From positions 25,305 through 89,304 of the forward strand of contig JAGWTA010000010.1 in assembly GCA_028869185.1 (NCBI GenBank): 64,000 bases of DNA, read 5' to 3'. Made by a program: the position numbers and the translations under genes. This DNA is from Hyphomicrobiales bacterium (GTDB lineage: Bacteria > Pseudomonadota > Alphaproteobacteria > Rhizobiales > Beijerinckiaceae). Below, piece after piece: positions 36,447 through 46,295 of the stretch. The stretch's first letter is position 1; each line of letters starts with the position of its first letter. The notes beneath the pieces were generated by a model. It was not told the DNA's origin and did no database searches. It saw only the letters and a list, made by a program, of their open reading frames with translations.

Positions 36447-37837
36447 CGCTTCTTGCGATCGTAGGGATTGTCCGCCATGCGCCGCGATATGCGGATGGGC
36501 ACGCCCGGCAGATCGAAGGCTTCACGCAGTCCGTTCACGAGATAGCGTTCATAGCTCGTCGGCAATTCGTCGAGCTGATTGCCGAAAATGATGAAATGCG
36601 GCGGACGCGCCTTGGGCTGCGTCATGTATCGGATCTTGATGCGCCGCCCTGACACGGCGGGCGGAGGATTCTGGTCGACAGCCGCCGTCAGCCAGCGATT
36701 GAGCCGCGCTGTGGAAATGCGTCGGTTCCAGATTTCGTGAACATGCAGCACGGCCTTCATCAGGGCGTCCAGCCCCTCGCCCGTCGCGCCCGAAACGGGC
36801 ACCACCGGCGCGCCGCGCACCTGCGGCAGAAGGCGCGCCGCCTCCTCGCGCAATTCCCTGATCTTGGCCGCGCGGTCGGCAATGAGGTCCCATTTGTTCA
36901 CGCCGATGACAAGCGCGCGTCCCTCGCGCTCGACCAGATCGGCGATGGTCAGATCCTGTTTCTCGAAAGGGATCGTCGCATCGAGCAGCAGCACCACCAC
37001 TTCGGCGAATTTGACGGCGCGCAGCGCGTCGCCGGCCGCGAGCTTTTCGAGTTTCTCGATCACGCGCGCGCGCTTGCGCAGGCCCGCAGTGTCGAAGAGC
37101 TTGAGCTTGCGATCGCGCCATTCGAAATCGAGACCGATGGAATCGCGCGTGACGCCGGCCTCGGGTCCCGTCAGCAGACGATCCTCGCCGATGATGCGGT
37201 TGATGAGCGTCGATTTGCCGGCGTTCGGACGGCCGACGACCGCGATGCGCAGCGGCTTGGCGAGATCGAGTTCGGTGCCGTCCTCGTCGTCGGCGAAAAC
37301 GCGCGGCGCCTCCTCTGGCGGCTCCTCGGCGGGCTCTGTCTTGTCGGGCAACGCTTCGCGCAGCGCGTCGTAGAGCTCGCCAAATCCTTCGCCATGTTCG
37401 CCAGACAATGCGACAGGTTCGCCAAGCCCAAGCGCGAAAGCGTCGAGCACGCCAGCTTCGCTCGCCTTCGATTCCGCCTTGTTGGCGACCAGGATGATCG
37501 GCTTGTCGGCGCGCCGCACAAGTTGTGCAAAGTGGCGATCGTCCGGCGTCAACCCTGCGCGCGCATCCATCACGAACAGAATGGCGTCGGCGTCGGCGAT
37601 GGCGGCCTCGGTCTGCGCGCGCATGCGGCCGGAGAGCGAGGCGGCGTCGCCCTGCTCCAGTCCGGCCGTATCGATGACGGTGAAGACGAGGTCGGCGATG
37701 CGGCCCTCGCCCTCGCGCCGGTCGCGCGTGACGCCGGGCTGGTCGTCAACGAGCGCGAGCTTCTTGCCGACGAGCCGGTTGAACAGCGTCGATTTGCCGA
37801 CGTTCGGCCGGCCGATGATGGCGAGGCGAAACGTCAT
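36443..37837 (-). CDS. der: Ribosome-assembly GTPase Der (EngA)
   Basis: Tandem-GTPase required for 50S maturation, 464 residues. Two G1 loops are present, GRPNVGKST near residue 8 and GRPNAGKST near 205, with GTP-binding NKAE and NKWD motifs and a C-terminal KH-like domain. It follows the YfgM-like gene after five bases, an arrangement usual in alphaproteobacteria. The far end overlaps the stop of the convergent GGDEF/EAL gene by four bases. Confidence 0.97.
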   Translation of the reverse strand: MTFRLAIIGRPNVGKSTLFNRLVGKKLALVDDQPGVTRDRREGEGRIADLVFTVIDTAGLEQGDAASLSGRMRAQTEAAIADADAILFVMDARAGLTPDDRHFAQLVRRADKPIILVANKAESKASEAGVLDAFALGLGEPVALSGEHGEGFGELYDALREALPDKTEPAEEPPEEAPRVFADDEDGTELDLAKPLRIAVVGRPNAGKSTLINRIIGEDRLLTGPEAGVTRDSIGLDFEWRDRKLKLFDTAGLRKRARVIEKLEKLAAGDALRAVKFAEVVVLLLDATIPFEKQDLTIADLVEREGRALVIGVNKWDLIADRAAKIRELREEAARLLPQVRGAPVVPVSGATGEGLDALMKAVLHVHEIWNRRISTARLNRWLTAAVDQNPPPAVSGRRIKIRYMTQPKARPPHFIIFGNQLDELPTSYERYLVNGLREAFDLPGVPIRISRRMADNPYDRKKR

Positions 37838-37842
37838 GGCCC

Positions 37843-38514
37843 TTACTTCGGCGCAGCGGCGGGGGCGGGCATGTTGGAGCGCACGAGCGCAAGGAACGCC
37901 TCGGCGCGCTGCTTGACCACGGGCGCGGCCTCGGGATCGCTGACGATCTCGTCCAGCCAGCGGCCGGCGGCGGCGTAATCATTGGCCTTCAGCGCCGCCA
38001 GCGCCAGCAATTCGCGCGCGCTGGAGCGGAACGGCTGGCCCGATTGGGCCAACGGCGTCAGCCGGTTGTCGATCTCGGCGCGGTCGGCCTTGTCGGACAG
38101 CAAGATGGCGGCGCGCAGGCGCGCGACATCGCGGAACACGGGGTCGAGAGCAGCATTCGCGGCCAGCGCGTCATAAGCCTTGGCGCCGGCGGCCGGGTCG
38201 CTCGCGCCCAGTTCGGCGGCGGCGCGCATCGAGGCAAGCTCCGCATAGCCCTTCGCGCCATCCTTGCTCAGCGCATGCAGGGCCGCCTCGCTCTCGGCGA
38301 CCTTGCCCTCGCGCGAAAGCGCCATCGCGGCCTGATAACGGGCGCCCGAGGCCTCCTGCGCCTGCAATTGCCGCCATTGCCAGAAGCGCCAGCCGCCGGC
38401 GGCGACCACGATCGCCAGCGCGACGGCGACGATGAGGGTCTGGTATTTTTCCCAGAGCGCCAGAGCCTTGTCCTGACGGACTTCTTCGTCGACCTCGCGG
38501 AAAATATCGGCCAT
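37843..38514 (-). CDS. YfgM-like tetratricopeptide membrane protein
   Basis: Single-pass inner-membrane protein of 223 residues. One transmembrane helix (about 26-45, [21 protein letters not shown]) is followed by an Ala-rich helical periplasmic region of TPR type ([21 protein letters not shown] repeats). This matches the YfgM/ancillary SecYEG subunit family (DUF2133-like), normally placed just before der. It starts [16 protein letters not shown], the typical N-terminus. Its role at the translocon is assigned from family knowledge. Confidence 0.82.
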   Translation of the reverse strand: MADIFREVDEEVRQDKALALWEKYQTLIVAVALAIVVAAGGWRFWQWRQLQAQEASGARYQAAMALSREGKVAESEAALHALSKDGAKGYAELASMRAAAELGASDPAAGAKAYDALAANAALDPVFRDVARLRAAILLSDKADRAEIDNRLTPLAQSGQPFRSSARELLALAALKANDYAAAGRWLDEIVSDPEAAPVVKQRAEAFLALVRSNMPAPAAAPK

Positions 38515-38574
38515 GGGGGCTTGTCCAGAATTGCGTTGGCGCCGGGTCTAGCAGAGCCGGCCGGCGAAGGCGAG

Positions 38575-39819
38575 TTAGCCAAACAGCCCGGCCACGCCGG
38601 AATAGACGCCAAAAACGACGGTTGCCGCAATCACGATCCCGCTGACGATCGCCCAGGCGCCCTTGATGCGGTAGGGCTCGGGGAGCGTTCGGGCGAGCAG
38701 ATACAGGAAGCCCAGAACAATCGGCAGAAGCAAGGCGTTCATGACCTGCACGCCGACGCTGATCGAGACGAGATCGGCGCCCGAGGCGACGATGAGCGCG
38801 CCGACCACCAGCGCAATCGTATAAACGCCGTAAAACCACGGCGCGTCGCGCGGCTCGTGTTCCAGCGTGTGCTTGGCGCCCAGAACTTCGGCCAGCGTGC
38901 GGGCCGCCGTCAGCGTGACCACGATGGTCGCAACGAGCGCTGCGCCGGACATGCCGAGCCCGAAAGCGATCTTGCCCCAGCGCTCGCCGAGATAGGGGGT
39001 AATGGCCTGGGCGATCTGTTCGACCGTATCGAGGCTGCCGCCCTGCCCGGCCTTGCCGAGCGTTGCGGCGGTGGCCACGACGACTGCGGCCATGATCAGC
39101 TGCGTCAGCACCGCGCCCAGCGCCGTGTCGATCCGCGCCGCCGGAAGATCGTCCGTCGTCAGACCCTTTTCGATCACCGAGGACTGCTGGAAAAACACCA
39201 TCCAGGGCATGATGACCGCGCCGATATTGGCGGAAACGAGGTAGAGATATTTCGGATCGCGCCAGGGAATGTCGACCGCGCCGGCGACAAGTTCCGCGCG
39301 GTTGGGGCCTGCGACCCAGGCGACAGCCAGAAAAACCAGCTCGAAAGCGCCCACCGCGATCGCGATGCGTTCGACCGACTGGTAGGAGCCGGTGAAGGCC
39401 ATCAACAGCAGCGCGCCGACAACCACGATCATCGTCGTTGCTGGCGAGACGCCCATCAGGGAGCCGACGCCGGCAAGACCCGACAATTCGGTCAAAAGCG
39501 CGCCGATGCACGAGACGACCAGCGTGCTGACCGAAAACCACGCCCAGAAGCGCCCGTAGTTCTGCAGGATCAATTCAGCGTGGCCTTTGCCCGTGACCGC
39601 GCCGAGCCGCACCGTCAGCTCCTGCACGACATAGAGGATCGGCGCGAGAATGAGCTGCAGCAACAGCAGACGGTAGCCCCATTGCGCGCCCGACTGAGCC
39701 GCCGTGATGACCGATCCGGCGTCCGTATCGGCCAGCATCACCACGAGGCCGGGACCGGCCACGGCAAGAAAGCGCGCGAGGCCGGACCTCTTGCCGTTTT
39801 GTTTGGAAACCGCCGTCAA
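38575..39819 (-). CDS. Nramp-family transporter with altered metal-site motifs
   Basis: Polytopic inner-membrane protein of 414 residues with 11 or so helices, of the Nramp/SLC11 type. In the first helix the canonical DPGN appears as DAGS (LADTDAGSVITA), and in the helix-6 region MPH is replaced by MPW (AVIMPWMVFFQQSS). Both sites normally bind the transition metal, so ion selectivity may differ from Mn/Fe. The helix 1-3 region with VVQELTVRLGAVTGKGHAEL is otherwise well preserved. It precedes the YfgM-like gene by 60 bases on the same strand. Confidence 0.8.
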   Translation of the reverse strand: MTAVSKQNGKRSGLARFLAVAGPGLVVMLADTDAGSVITAAQSGAQWGYRLLLLQLILAPILYVVQELTVRLGAVTGKGHAELILQNYGRFWAWFSVSTLVVSCIGALLTELSGLAGVGSLMGVSPATTMIVVVGALLLMAFTGSYQSVERIAIAVGAFELVFLAVAWVAGPNRAELVAGAVDIPWRDPKYLYLVSANIGAVIMPWMVFFQQSSVIEKGLTTDDLPAARIDTALGAVLTQLIMAAVVVATAATLGKAGQGGSLDTVEQIAQAITPYLGERWGKIAFGLGMSGAALVATIVVTLTAARTLAEVLGAKHTLEHEPRDAPWFYGVYTIALVVGALIVASGADLVSISVGVQVMNALLLPIVLGFLYLLARTLPEPYRIKGAWAIVSGIVIAATVVFGVYSGVAGLFG

Positions 39820-39929
39820 ACCTTCATCCCCGCCTGATCGTGAGCCCGCAACCGGGCCTAAGGGCGCATGTGCGCGCGGTCAACGCGGTTCGCGCTATTT
39901 GAAAACGGTTCCAAAGTGAGCTGCCCCGT

Positions 39930-40199
39930 TCACATCGGCTCCGCCGCTCCGCGCGCCAGATCGCGCAGGAGGCGGCGGGCGCTGTGCAACTGGTCGACCA
40001 GATCGAGAATGATCGGCAAACCGTCCTCATTGACGCCCAGCCCCAGCATATCGCGGATGAAACGGGCGCGCGCCAGATCGATTTCGGAATAATCGGCCTC
40101 GTCTGCCGGTTCTGTCGGCAGGAGCCAGCCTTCCGCCACCCAATGGTCCAGTTGTTCGATCCGGATTTCGGCCGCCACAACGAATTCGCGCGCGCGCAT
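39930..40199 (-). CDS. cbpM: Chaperone modulator CbpM-like protein
   Basis: Small protein of 89 residues with the MerR-like helix-turn-helix fold of CbpM (YSEIDLARARFIRDMLGLGVNEDGLPIILDLVDQL region). CbpM inhibits the J-domain co-chaperone CbpA. The start at 40199 gives a family-like N-terminus and lies two bases after the cbpA stop, so the genes are coupled. No transmembrane segment is seen. Confidence 0.85.
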   Translation of the reverse strand: MRAREFVVAAEIRIEQLDHWVAEGWLLPTEPADEADYSEIDLARARFIRDMLGLGVNEDGLPIILDLVDQLHSARRLLRDLARGAAEPM

Positions 40200-40201
40200 G
40201 G

Positions 40202-41089
40202 TCAGGCTCCCGTCGTCTGGCGCGAATGACCGCTCCAGCCCTGCATGAAATGTTCGAGGTCGGCATCCGCCTTGTCGGGCAGGCGCAGTTTCAGCGTCAC
40301 CAGTTCGTCGCCTTTCGTGCCGTCGGCGCGCGCCACGCCCTTGCCGCGCAGACGCAGCGTCGCGCCGGTATTGGTCCATTTGGGAACGCGCATCATCACG
40401 TCGCCCGTCGTCGTCGGCACGCGGATCTCGCCGCCAAGCACAGCTTCGCGCAGCCCCAGCGGCAGTTCGACGTGAATGTCGTCGTCCTTGCGCGTGAACA
40501 GCGGGTGCGGCGCGACTTCCAGCTCGATCAGCGCATCGCCCGGCGGCCCCTTTCCGAGACCCGGCTCGCCCTTGCCGCGCAGACGCATGATCTGGCCATC
40601 GCGCGCCCCGGCGGGAATCTTGAGATCGATCGGCGCGCCATCCGTCATGATAATTTGCTGCGTGGCTCCGTTCACCGCGTCGAGAAAATTCAGCTTGAGA
40701 CGGAAATGCGTGTCCTGCCCACGCATGTTTGCGCGGCTGGCGCGGGCGCGGCGCAAAAGTTCGGCGAATTCGTCGCCGTCGAAATCCTCGTAAACCTCTT
40801 CACGCGCGTAGGGCGAAGCCTGGTCGGCGAAGTCGCGGTAATACTGGCGCGGCTGCGGCTTCTCCATGCCGGACGCGTCGATCTCGCCGGCGTCGAAACG
40901 CGCGCGCTTGGCCGGATCGCCGACAATGTCGTAAGCAGCGGAAAGCTCCTTGAACTGCTCTTCGACTTTCTTGTCGCCGGGGTTGAGATCGGGGTGAAGT
41001 TTCTTGGCGAGCTTGCGATAGGCCTTCTGAATGTCGGCTTGCGACGCGCTCTTTCCAACGCCCAGAATTTGATAGGGATCGGCAGCCAA
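40202..41089 (-). CDS. cbpA: J-domain co-chaperone CbpA
   Basis: DnaJ-type co-chaperone lacking the zinc-finger domain, 295 residues. The J domain (1-70) starts MAADPYQILGVGKSASQADIQ with the HPD motif at 32-34. A G/F-like linker and two C-terminal substrate-binding domains (about 125-285) follow, with IKIPAGARDGQIMRLRGKG-like and RVPTTTGDVMMRVP segments. Absence of CXXCXGXG repeats separates it from DnaJ. Immediate pairing with CbpM supports the name. Confidence 0.9.
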   Translation of the reverse strand: MAADPYQILGVGKSASQADIQKAYRKLAKKLHPDLNPGDKKVEEQFKELSAAYDIVGDPAKRARFDAGEIDASGMEKPQPRQYYRDFADQASPYAREEVYEDFDGDEFAELLRRARASRANMRGQDTHFRLKLNFLDAVNGATQQIIMTDGAPIDLKIPAGARDGQIMRLRGKGEPGLGKGPPGDALIELEVAPHPLFTRKDDDIHVELPLGLREAVLGGEIRVPTTTGDVMMRVPKWTNTGATLRLRGKGVARADGTKGDELVTLKLRLPDKADADLEHFMQGWSGHSRQTTGA

Positions 41090-41162
41090 GGATTCCTCCG
41101 GCGCGTTGAATTTTGCTCATGATAACGCGCTACGCGCGCTATTCAATCGCCATCGCGCGCCC

Positions 41163-42167
41163 TCAGGGCATTGTGACGACGACCTTGCCTTTCGCCCGGC
41201 CCGCTTCGAGATAGACAAAAGCGTCGGCGATATCCTTGAAGGCGAAGACGCGATCGACCGTCACGCGCAACGCGCCATCGTCAATCATCCTGCTAAGGAA
41301 TTCGAGATCGGCGCCGCTCGGGCGCATGAAGAGAAAACGATAGCGCACGCCGGCCTTTTTCGCCGCGGCCCGGACGCTGTAACTGACCATCCAGAACAGC
41401 GCCGCCAGGCCCTTTGCGCCGCCGAGATCCTGCAAGGCTGTCTGTGGTTCGGGCGCACCGGCGACGCTGACGACCGTTCCACCAGGTTTCACGACCGTGA
41501 ACATGTCGAGCATCGTTTTACCGCCCAGCAGATCGAAGCCTGCGTCGAAATCACGCGGCAGATCGGCGATCGAAACTTTGGTGTAATCGACGATCTCATC
41601 GGCGCCGAGCGAACGCACGAGCGACTCGCCGCGCGACGAGGCGGTCGTTGCGACATGCGCGCCGAAATATTTCGCGATCTGGATGGCGAATGTGCCGACG
41701 CCGCCAGCGCCGCCCGAAATCAGCACGCGCTGCCCCTTGCGAATTTTCAGAACGTCGCGCAGCGCCTGCAGAGCCGTCAACGCTGCAAGCGGCGTCGCCG
41801 CCGCGGCCACGAAATCGAGCGAGGCCGGCATGCGCGCGGCGTCATCCTCGTTGACGCAGGCGAATTCCGCGAAAGCGCCGCCCGACCCTTTTGCGACGCG
41901 GACGAAAACGCGATCGCCCGGCTTGAATTTGGAAGCCTGCGGGCCGCACGCGATCACCTCGCCCGCCAGTTCGTTGCCGAGAACAAACGGAAGCGTCGGG
42001 CGCATGATCGCGCGCAATTTGCCTTCGCGAAATTTGAAATCGACGGGATTGAGGCCCGCCGCATGAACCTTGATCAGGATCTGGCGCACGCCGGGCGCCG
42101 GTTGCGGCATGTCGCGCATAACAGCATTGCCGGCGTCGCCATAACTTTCGAGAACATAGGCGCGCAT
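41163..42167 (-). CDS. Quinone-oxidoreductase-type NADP-dependent dehydrogenase
   Basis: Medium-chain dehydrogenase/reductase of the zinc-free quinone oxidoreductase type, 334 residues. The N-terminal GroES-like domain (MRAYVLESYGDAGNAV) and the Rossmann SGGAGGVGTFAIQIAKYFGA are clear. Zinc ligands of classical alcohol dehydrogenases are not evident. Start at 42167 is chosen for an AAGGAT site; a further ATG lies at 42188. Substrate unknown. It follows the ArsC-like gene by 60 bases. Confidence 0.85.
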   Translation of the reverse strand: MRAYVLESYGDAGNAVMRDMPQPAPGVRQILIKVHAAGLNPVDFKFREGKLRAIMRPTLPFVLGNELAGEVIACGPQASKFKPGDRVFVRVAKGSGGAFAEFACVNEDDAARMPASLDFVAAAATPLAALTALQALRDVLKIRKGQRVLISGGAGGVGTFAIQIAKYFGAHVATTASSRGESLVRSLGADEIVDYTKVSIADLPRDFDAGFDLLGGKTMLDMFTVVKPGGTVVSVAGAPEPQTALQDLGGAKGLAALFWMVSYSVRAAAKKAGVRYRFLFMRPSGADLEFLSRMIDDGALRVTVDRVFAFKDIADAFVYLEAGRAKGKVVVTMP

Positions 42168-42227
42168 GGCGATCACATCCTTTTCCATGGAACACAGATG
42201 GAGGCGCGCTGCGCCGTTGCAAGCGCG

Positions 42228-42581
42228 CTAGACAAGGAATGCGGAATATTCTTCAGGCTTGAACCCGACGAGAATTGCAGCGCCGTTCTGCAGAACCGGG
42301 CGCTTGATCATCGAGGGCTGCGCCGCCATCAAGGCGATCGCTTTGGCCTCGGTCAGATTTTGCCTGTCGGCGTCGGGGAGTTTTTTGAACGTCGTCCCCG
42401 CCCGATTGAGCAACCTTTCCCAGCCGACCTTTTTGCTCCACGCGGCAAGCTGCGCCGCCGTCACGCCCTGCGTCTTGTAATCATGAAAAACATAATCGAC
42501 GCCGCGTTCATCGAGAAACGCGCGCGCCTTCTTCATCGTGTCGCAATTTTTTATGCCATAGAGGGTGAGATGTTTCGGCAT
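42228..42581 (-). CDS. ArsC/Spx-family thioredoxin-fold protein
   Basis: Protein of 117 residues of the arsenate reductase-like family (YffB/Spx branch). The active-site segment GIKNCDTMKKARAFL holds the single reactive Cys near residue 13. The later LMAAQPSMIKRPVL part matches the family's conserved IKRPV motif that carries an Arg in arsenate reductases. CAGGAG precedes the ATG at 42581. A glutathione-linked role is possible; true arsenate reduction is not shown. No ars genes are nearby. Confidence 0.85.
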   Translation of the reverse strand: MPKHLTLYGIKNCDTMKKARAFLDERGVDYVFHDYKTQGVTAAQLAAWSKKVGWERLLNRAGTTFKKLPDADRQNLTEAKAIALMAAQPSMIKRPVLQNGAAILVGFKPEEYSAFLV

Positions 42582-42771
42582 CGCGCGCTCCTGCCCGCCG
42601 CGCCATTCGTGGCAGGCGCTTTCATGGCACGCCGGACGCAAAGGCGCAAAAGCGCGAAAGCGGAGGGCATTCGTCGCGCCGTTCAAAGCGCCGTGCGTTC
42701 ATCAAATCGCAAGACGCCTCTGCGCGAGATTGGCGCGGTGGCGGCCGCTGTGGTCGCGAGGGTTCATCGGC

Positions 42772-43485
42772 ATGTTGCGTTGGGCGGGCGCACTGGGGCT
42801 TGCCGGTTTTTTGACCGGCTTTCTGGGACCGTTGTTTCTATCGCGCTCCAATCAGGGGCCGATGGTTGGCCTGTTCATCAGCGGGCCCGGCGGGGTTCTG
42901 ATCGGCGCTGTCCTTGGCGCCATCGTCGGCCGGCTACGCCTGTCTGTGCGCATGTCGCGCGTCGCGCTTTTCGCTGCGACGGCTGCGATGGCGCTGATCA
43001 CGCTTTATCTCTGCATTCCCGAGCCGCGACGGCGCGCGGACATTGCTGACCTCGTCATTTCCGGATGCGGCGCGGCCGACGCGCTCAAGAGCGAGGCCAT
43101 CGCGCATTGGCGCGCCGAAGAAGCCAGCCGTCCCGATCGCGGGCGATGGCCGGCGCATGACTGGAGCGCGGAAATCGAACAGGCGCTCGCGCGCACGCCG
43201 GGCGTCGCGATCGAGGCGCAGGTCGCGCGCGTCATGCCGCTCTACGAAGCGCGGGCGGCGTGGAATTACGGCGCGCTTCTGCCCGGCCGCTGGAGGACGA
43301 CAAACGCGGCCGAGCGCTATTTCGCGTCGGGGGCGACCTGCGCAGCCTTTGCGCCCGGCGCGCGCAAGAGGCTCGTCATCCGCGGCGGCGTCGGCGGCTG
43401 GCCGCCTTACGGCGCGGCCGAACTGCTTGGCCTGCGCCGCGCCGAACCGCCGGCGCCGGACGAAGCGGCGCTGACCGGCGGGTGA
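42772..43485 (+). CDS. Membrane protein of unknown function
   Basis: Protein of 237 residues with three N-terminal hydrophobic segments (about 4-22, 27-50 and 60-78, including GLFISGPGGVLIGAVLGAIVG) and a polar C-terminal domain of about 150 residues with four scattered Cys. The start at 42772 follows a GAGGG site. It is divergent from the ArsC-like gene and converges on guaA with a hairpin between them. I do not recognise a family. Confidence 0.65.
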   Translation: MLRWAGALGLAGFLTGFLGPLFLSRSNQGPMVGLFISGPGGVLIGAVLGAIVGRLRLSVRMSRVALFAATAAMALITLYLCIPEPRRRADIADLVISGCGAADALKSEAIAHWRAEEASRPDRGRWPAHDWSAEIEQALARTPGVAIEAQVARVMPLYEARAAWNYGALLPGRWRTTNAAERYFASGATCAAFAPGARKRLVIRGGVGGWPPYGAAELLGLRRAEPPAPDEAALTGG

Positions 43486-43518
43486 GGCGCGATCATGCTG
43501 CGAGGCGGGATAACCGCC

Positions 43519-45126
43519 TCACTCCCACTCAATCGTCCCCGGCGGCTTGCTTGTCACATCATAAACTACGCGGTTGACGCCCTTCACTTCGTTGATGATG
43601 CGCGTTGCCGTGCGGCCCAGAAAATTCATGTCATAGGGGAAGAAATCGGCGGTCATGCCGTCGACGCTCGTCACCGCGCGCAGGGCGCAGACGCTGTCGT
43701 AGGTGCGCCCGTCGCCCATCACGCCGACGGTGCGCACCGGCAGCAGCACGGCGAAGGCCTGCCAGATCTTGTCGTAGAGGCCGGCCTTGCGGATTTCGTC
43801 GAGATAGATCGCGTCGGCCTTGCGGAGAATGTCGAGCTTCTCGCGCGTGATCGCGCCGGGGATGCGGATGGCGAGGCCCGGACCCGGGAAAGGATGGCGG
43901 CCGACGAAGGGTTCGGGCAGGCCAAGTTCGCGACCGAGCGCGCGCACTTCGTCCTTGAACAATTCGCGCAACGGTTCGACCAGCTTCATGTTCATGCGTT
44001 CGGGCAGGCCGCCAACATTGTGGTGGCTCTTGATCGTCACCGACGGGCCGCCGGTGAAGCTCACGCTTTCGATCACATCCGGATAAAGCGTGCCCTGCGC
44101 CAGAAATTCGGGCGCGCCCTTGCCGTCGGCGGCGATCTTCCTGGCCTCGGCCTCGAACACTTCGATGAACAGCCGGCCGATTGTCTTGCGCTTTGTTTCA
44201 GGGTCGGCGACGCCATCGAGTTCCTTCAGGAACATTTGCTCGGCGTCCACATGCACGAGCGGGATGTTGTAATGGTCGCGGAACAGCGTCACCACTTCCT
44301 GCGCTTCGGCCTGGCGCATCAGGCCGTGGTCGACGAAAACGCAGGTCAGCCGGTCGCCGATCGCCTCGTGAATGAGCACCGCCGCGACCGATGAATCGAC
44401 GCCGCCCGACAGTCCGCACAGCACGCGCCCCTGCCCCACCTGCGCGCGAATGGCGGCGATGGCCTCCTGCCTGAAGGCGGCCATGGTCCAGTCGCGTCTC
44501 AGGCCGGCCACCTTGTGCACGAAATTGGAAATCAGTTTCGCCCCGTCCGGCGTGTGAACGACTTCGGGGTGGAACATGGTGGTGAATATGCGGCGCTTTT
44601 CGTCGCTCGCCACGGCGAAGGGCGCGTTTTCACTCACCGCCTTCACCGTGAAACCTTCGGGCAGACGCGTCACGCGGTCGCCGTGGCTCATCCAGACGGG
44701 ATAGCGTCCGCCCTTGGCCCAGACGCCCTCGAACAGCGCGGAATCCTCGACGATTTCGACCTCGGCGCGGCCGAATTCGGCGGCGTGGCCGCCCTCGACA
44801 GCGCCGCCAAGCTGGACGGCTGTCGTCTGCTGGCCATAGCAAATCGAGAGAATTGGCAAACCGGACGTAAAGACAGACTGCGGAGCGCGCGGCGAGCCGC
44901 TTTCGGTCACCGAAGCTGGGCCGCCGGACAGGATCACAGCCTTGGGACGGAGGGCCGCGAAGGCTTTCTCAGCCGATTGAAAGGGGTGAATTTCGCAATA
45001 AACACCGGCCTCTCGCACACGTCGGGCGATCAGCTGGGTCACCTGCGAGCCGAAGTCGACGATCAGCACCTTGTCGTGATGGGAGACGATGTCCTGATGG
45101 GCCTGGGCGGCCGTTTCGCGGGTCAT
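43519..45126 (-). CDS. guaA: GMP synthase (glutamine-hydrolysing)
   Basis: Converts XMP to GMP with glutamine and ATP, 535 residues. The N-terminal glutamine amidotransferase domain (about 20-210) has the nucleophile Cys in SICYGQQ and a FHPEV His/Glu-type site. The ATP-pyrophosphatase domain has the P-loop LSGGVDSS near 245. The C-terminal dimerisation domain ends KPPGTIEWE, the hallmark of GuaA. The leader contains a GGCCTT/AAGGCC hairpin overlapping the ribosome binding region. Confidence 0.97.
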   Translation of the reverse strand: MTRETAAQAHQDIVSHHDKVLIVDFGSQVTQLIARRVREAGVYCEIHPFQSAEKAFAALRPKAVILSGGPASVTESGSPRAPQSVFTSGLPILSICYGQQTTAVQLGGAVEGGHAAEFGRAEVEIVEDSALFEGVWAKGGRYPVWMSHGDRVTRLPEGFTVKAVSENAPFAVASDEKRRIFTTMFHPEVVHTPDGAKLISNFVHKVAGLRRDWTMAAFRQEAIAAIRAQVGQGRVLCGLSGGVDSSVAAVLIHEAIGDRLTCVFVDHGLMRQAEAQEVVTLFRDHYNIPLVHVDAEQMFLKELDGVADPETKRKTIGRLFIEVFEAEARKIAADGKGAPEFLAQGTLYPDVIESVSFTGGPSVTIKSHHNVGGLPERMNMKLVEPLRELFKDEVRALGRELGLPEPFVGRHPFPGPGLAIRIPGAITREKLDILRKADAIYLDEIRKAGLYDKIWQAFAVLLPVRTVGVMGDGRTYDSVCALRAVTSVDGMTADFFPYDMNFLGRTATRIINEVKGVNRVVYDVTSKPPGTIEWE

Positions 45127-45131
45127 TGAGA

Positions 45132-45147
45132 GGCCTTTCTGAAGGCC
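45132..45147 (-). promoter_or_regulatory. Hairpin overlapping guaA ribosome binding region
   Basis: Perfect GGCCTT / AAGGCC stem with a 4-base loop, starting 5 bases upstream of the guaA start codon. It could hide the Shine-Dalgarno sequence (AGAAAGG). No known riboswitch consensus is recognised. Confidence 0.25.
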
Positions 45148-45301
45148 GGATTAGGGGAACCTGCCCGCCAGCGCAACCGCGCGCCGCAATTCCTAACGGC
45201 TTTATACCAGTGTTTGAGCGAATCTTTTGAACTGCCTGCAACAGGGCGCCCCCTAGCTTTCCCGGCAAGAGCGCATCCGCGCCGCAAGCAGGGCAAAAAC
45301 A

Positions 45302-46222
45302 ATGACGTCCACGAAAGCACGACCGACCGATCCGCGCGGGCAACTCGCCTCTTTCGCCTCGCTGTTTTCGCCCGACCTTTCCGCCGAGGCGCCGCTGACG
45401 CCCGCCCTGCGCCGCAAGGAACGGCGCTATCTGTTTCGCGAGACGGCTTTGCAGAAGCTGCGTCGCATCGGCCTCGCCGCCCGCGAGGCGTTCGCCAACG
45501 ATGGCGTGATCGGCTGGCTCTCGGCCGCCGATATGCTGGCGCGGGACGGGGCGATTGGCGCGAGCGTCCTGCCGGACCCCGCCAACGCCCGCTCCACGCC
45601 GGACGGCCTGTGCGGCTTTGCCGAAAAACTGACGCCCGCGCGCCTGATGGAAGGCTATGCCTGCGGCCTTTTTCCTTCGGGCAACATCGGCATCGTCAAA
45701 TGGTGGGCGCCCTCGATGCGCGCTCTGGCGGCGCCGGCCGCCGTCTCCGTCTCGGCGGAAGCGCAGGCGGCATTGGCGAGCGGCGCCCTGACCGTTGCGT
45801 TCGACCGCGATTTCGACGCCTGCCTTCTGCAGGATTGCGACGATATTCCCTTGCCTGAAGAATTGCGCTGGGCGTTCGCGCGCCTGTCGGACGCCGGACA
45901 CGCCCATTCCTTCGAAGCGCGCAATCGCGAGGGCGAACTCGTCGGCGGCGGCTTTGGCGTCGCAGTCGGTTCGGTGTTCATCGTAGAAGGCGTTTTTGGC
46001 GATGGTCTTGCGCGCCAGGCGGCGCTGGCCAGGCTCGCCGAACGTCTGAAGGCGGGCGGCTTCGACATGATCGACGCCAAGCGCTGGTATGACGATCTCG
46101 GCGCGTTCGGCTTCAAGAAAGTCCCGCGCGAGGATTACAACGAACGTCTGGCGCGCGCATGTGTTCGAGCAGCCAACTGGCGCGCGCCAGCGTCGCAGCC
46201 ATCGCTGCGCCGCGCCGCCTGA
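45302..46222 (+). CDS. Divergent leucyl/phenylalanyl-tRNA-protein transferase (Aat) family protein
   Basis: GNAT-fold protein of 306 residues related to Aat, which adds Leu/Phe to N-terminal basic residues for N-degron decay. Family landmarks are recognisable but altered: LTPARLMEGYACGLFP, VKWWAPSMR, GHAHSFEARN and LVGGGFGVAVGS. The usual GESMF reads VEGVF, keeping the Glu; the IDCQ motif reads IDAK, so the catalytic Gln is Lys. It has about 100 extra N-terminal residues compared with E. coli Aat. Whether it is a functional transferase or a paralogue with another role is open. Confidence 0.75.
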   Translation: MTSTKARPTDPRGQLASFASLFSPDLSAEAPLTPALRRKERRYLFRETALQKLRRIGLAAREAFANDGVIGWLSAADMLARDGAIGASVLPDPANARSTPDGLCGFAEKLTPARLMEGYACGLFPSGNIGIVKWWAPSMRALAAPAAVSVSAEAQAALASGALTVAFDRDFDACLLQDCDDIPLPEELRWAFARLSDAGHAHSFEARNREGELVGGGFGVAVGSVFIVEGVFGDGLARQAALARLAERLKAGGFDMIDAKRWYDDLGAFGFKKVPREDYNERLARACVRAANWRAPASQPSLRRAA

Positions 46223-46247
46223 ACAATACGCGCGTGTCTCGCAAGGC

Positions 46248-46277
46248 AAGCCGCGTTCGCGCAAGCGGGCGCGGCTT
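46248..46277. terminator. Hairpin between aat-like and fumC genes
   Basis: Stem AAGCCGCG / CGCGGCTT with a 14-base loop in the 73-base gap of convergent genes. T-runs are poor, so it is a weak candidate for bidirectional termination. Confidence 0.35.
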
Positions 46278-46295
46278 CGCCTTTCGCCGCGCAAT

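Noticed and set aside
38044..39837. 597-residue plus-strand frame
   Set aside because: It is antisense to the YfgM-like and Nramp-like genes; His/Asp/Gln/Arg-rich shadow composition.
41106..43049. 647-residue plus-strand frame
   Set aside because: It runs opposite to the quinone-oxidoreductase and ArsC-like genes and shows only shadow composition.
43502..43520. GAGGCGG/CCGCCTC hairpin at the end of guaA as a terminator
   Set aside because: No T-run on either strand and it overlaps the guaA stop codon; kept only as a hairpin observation.
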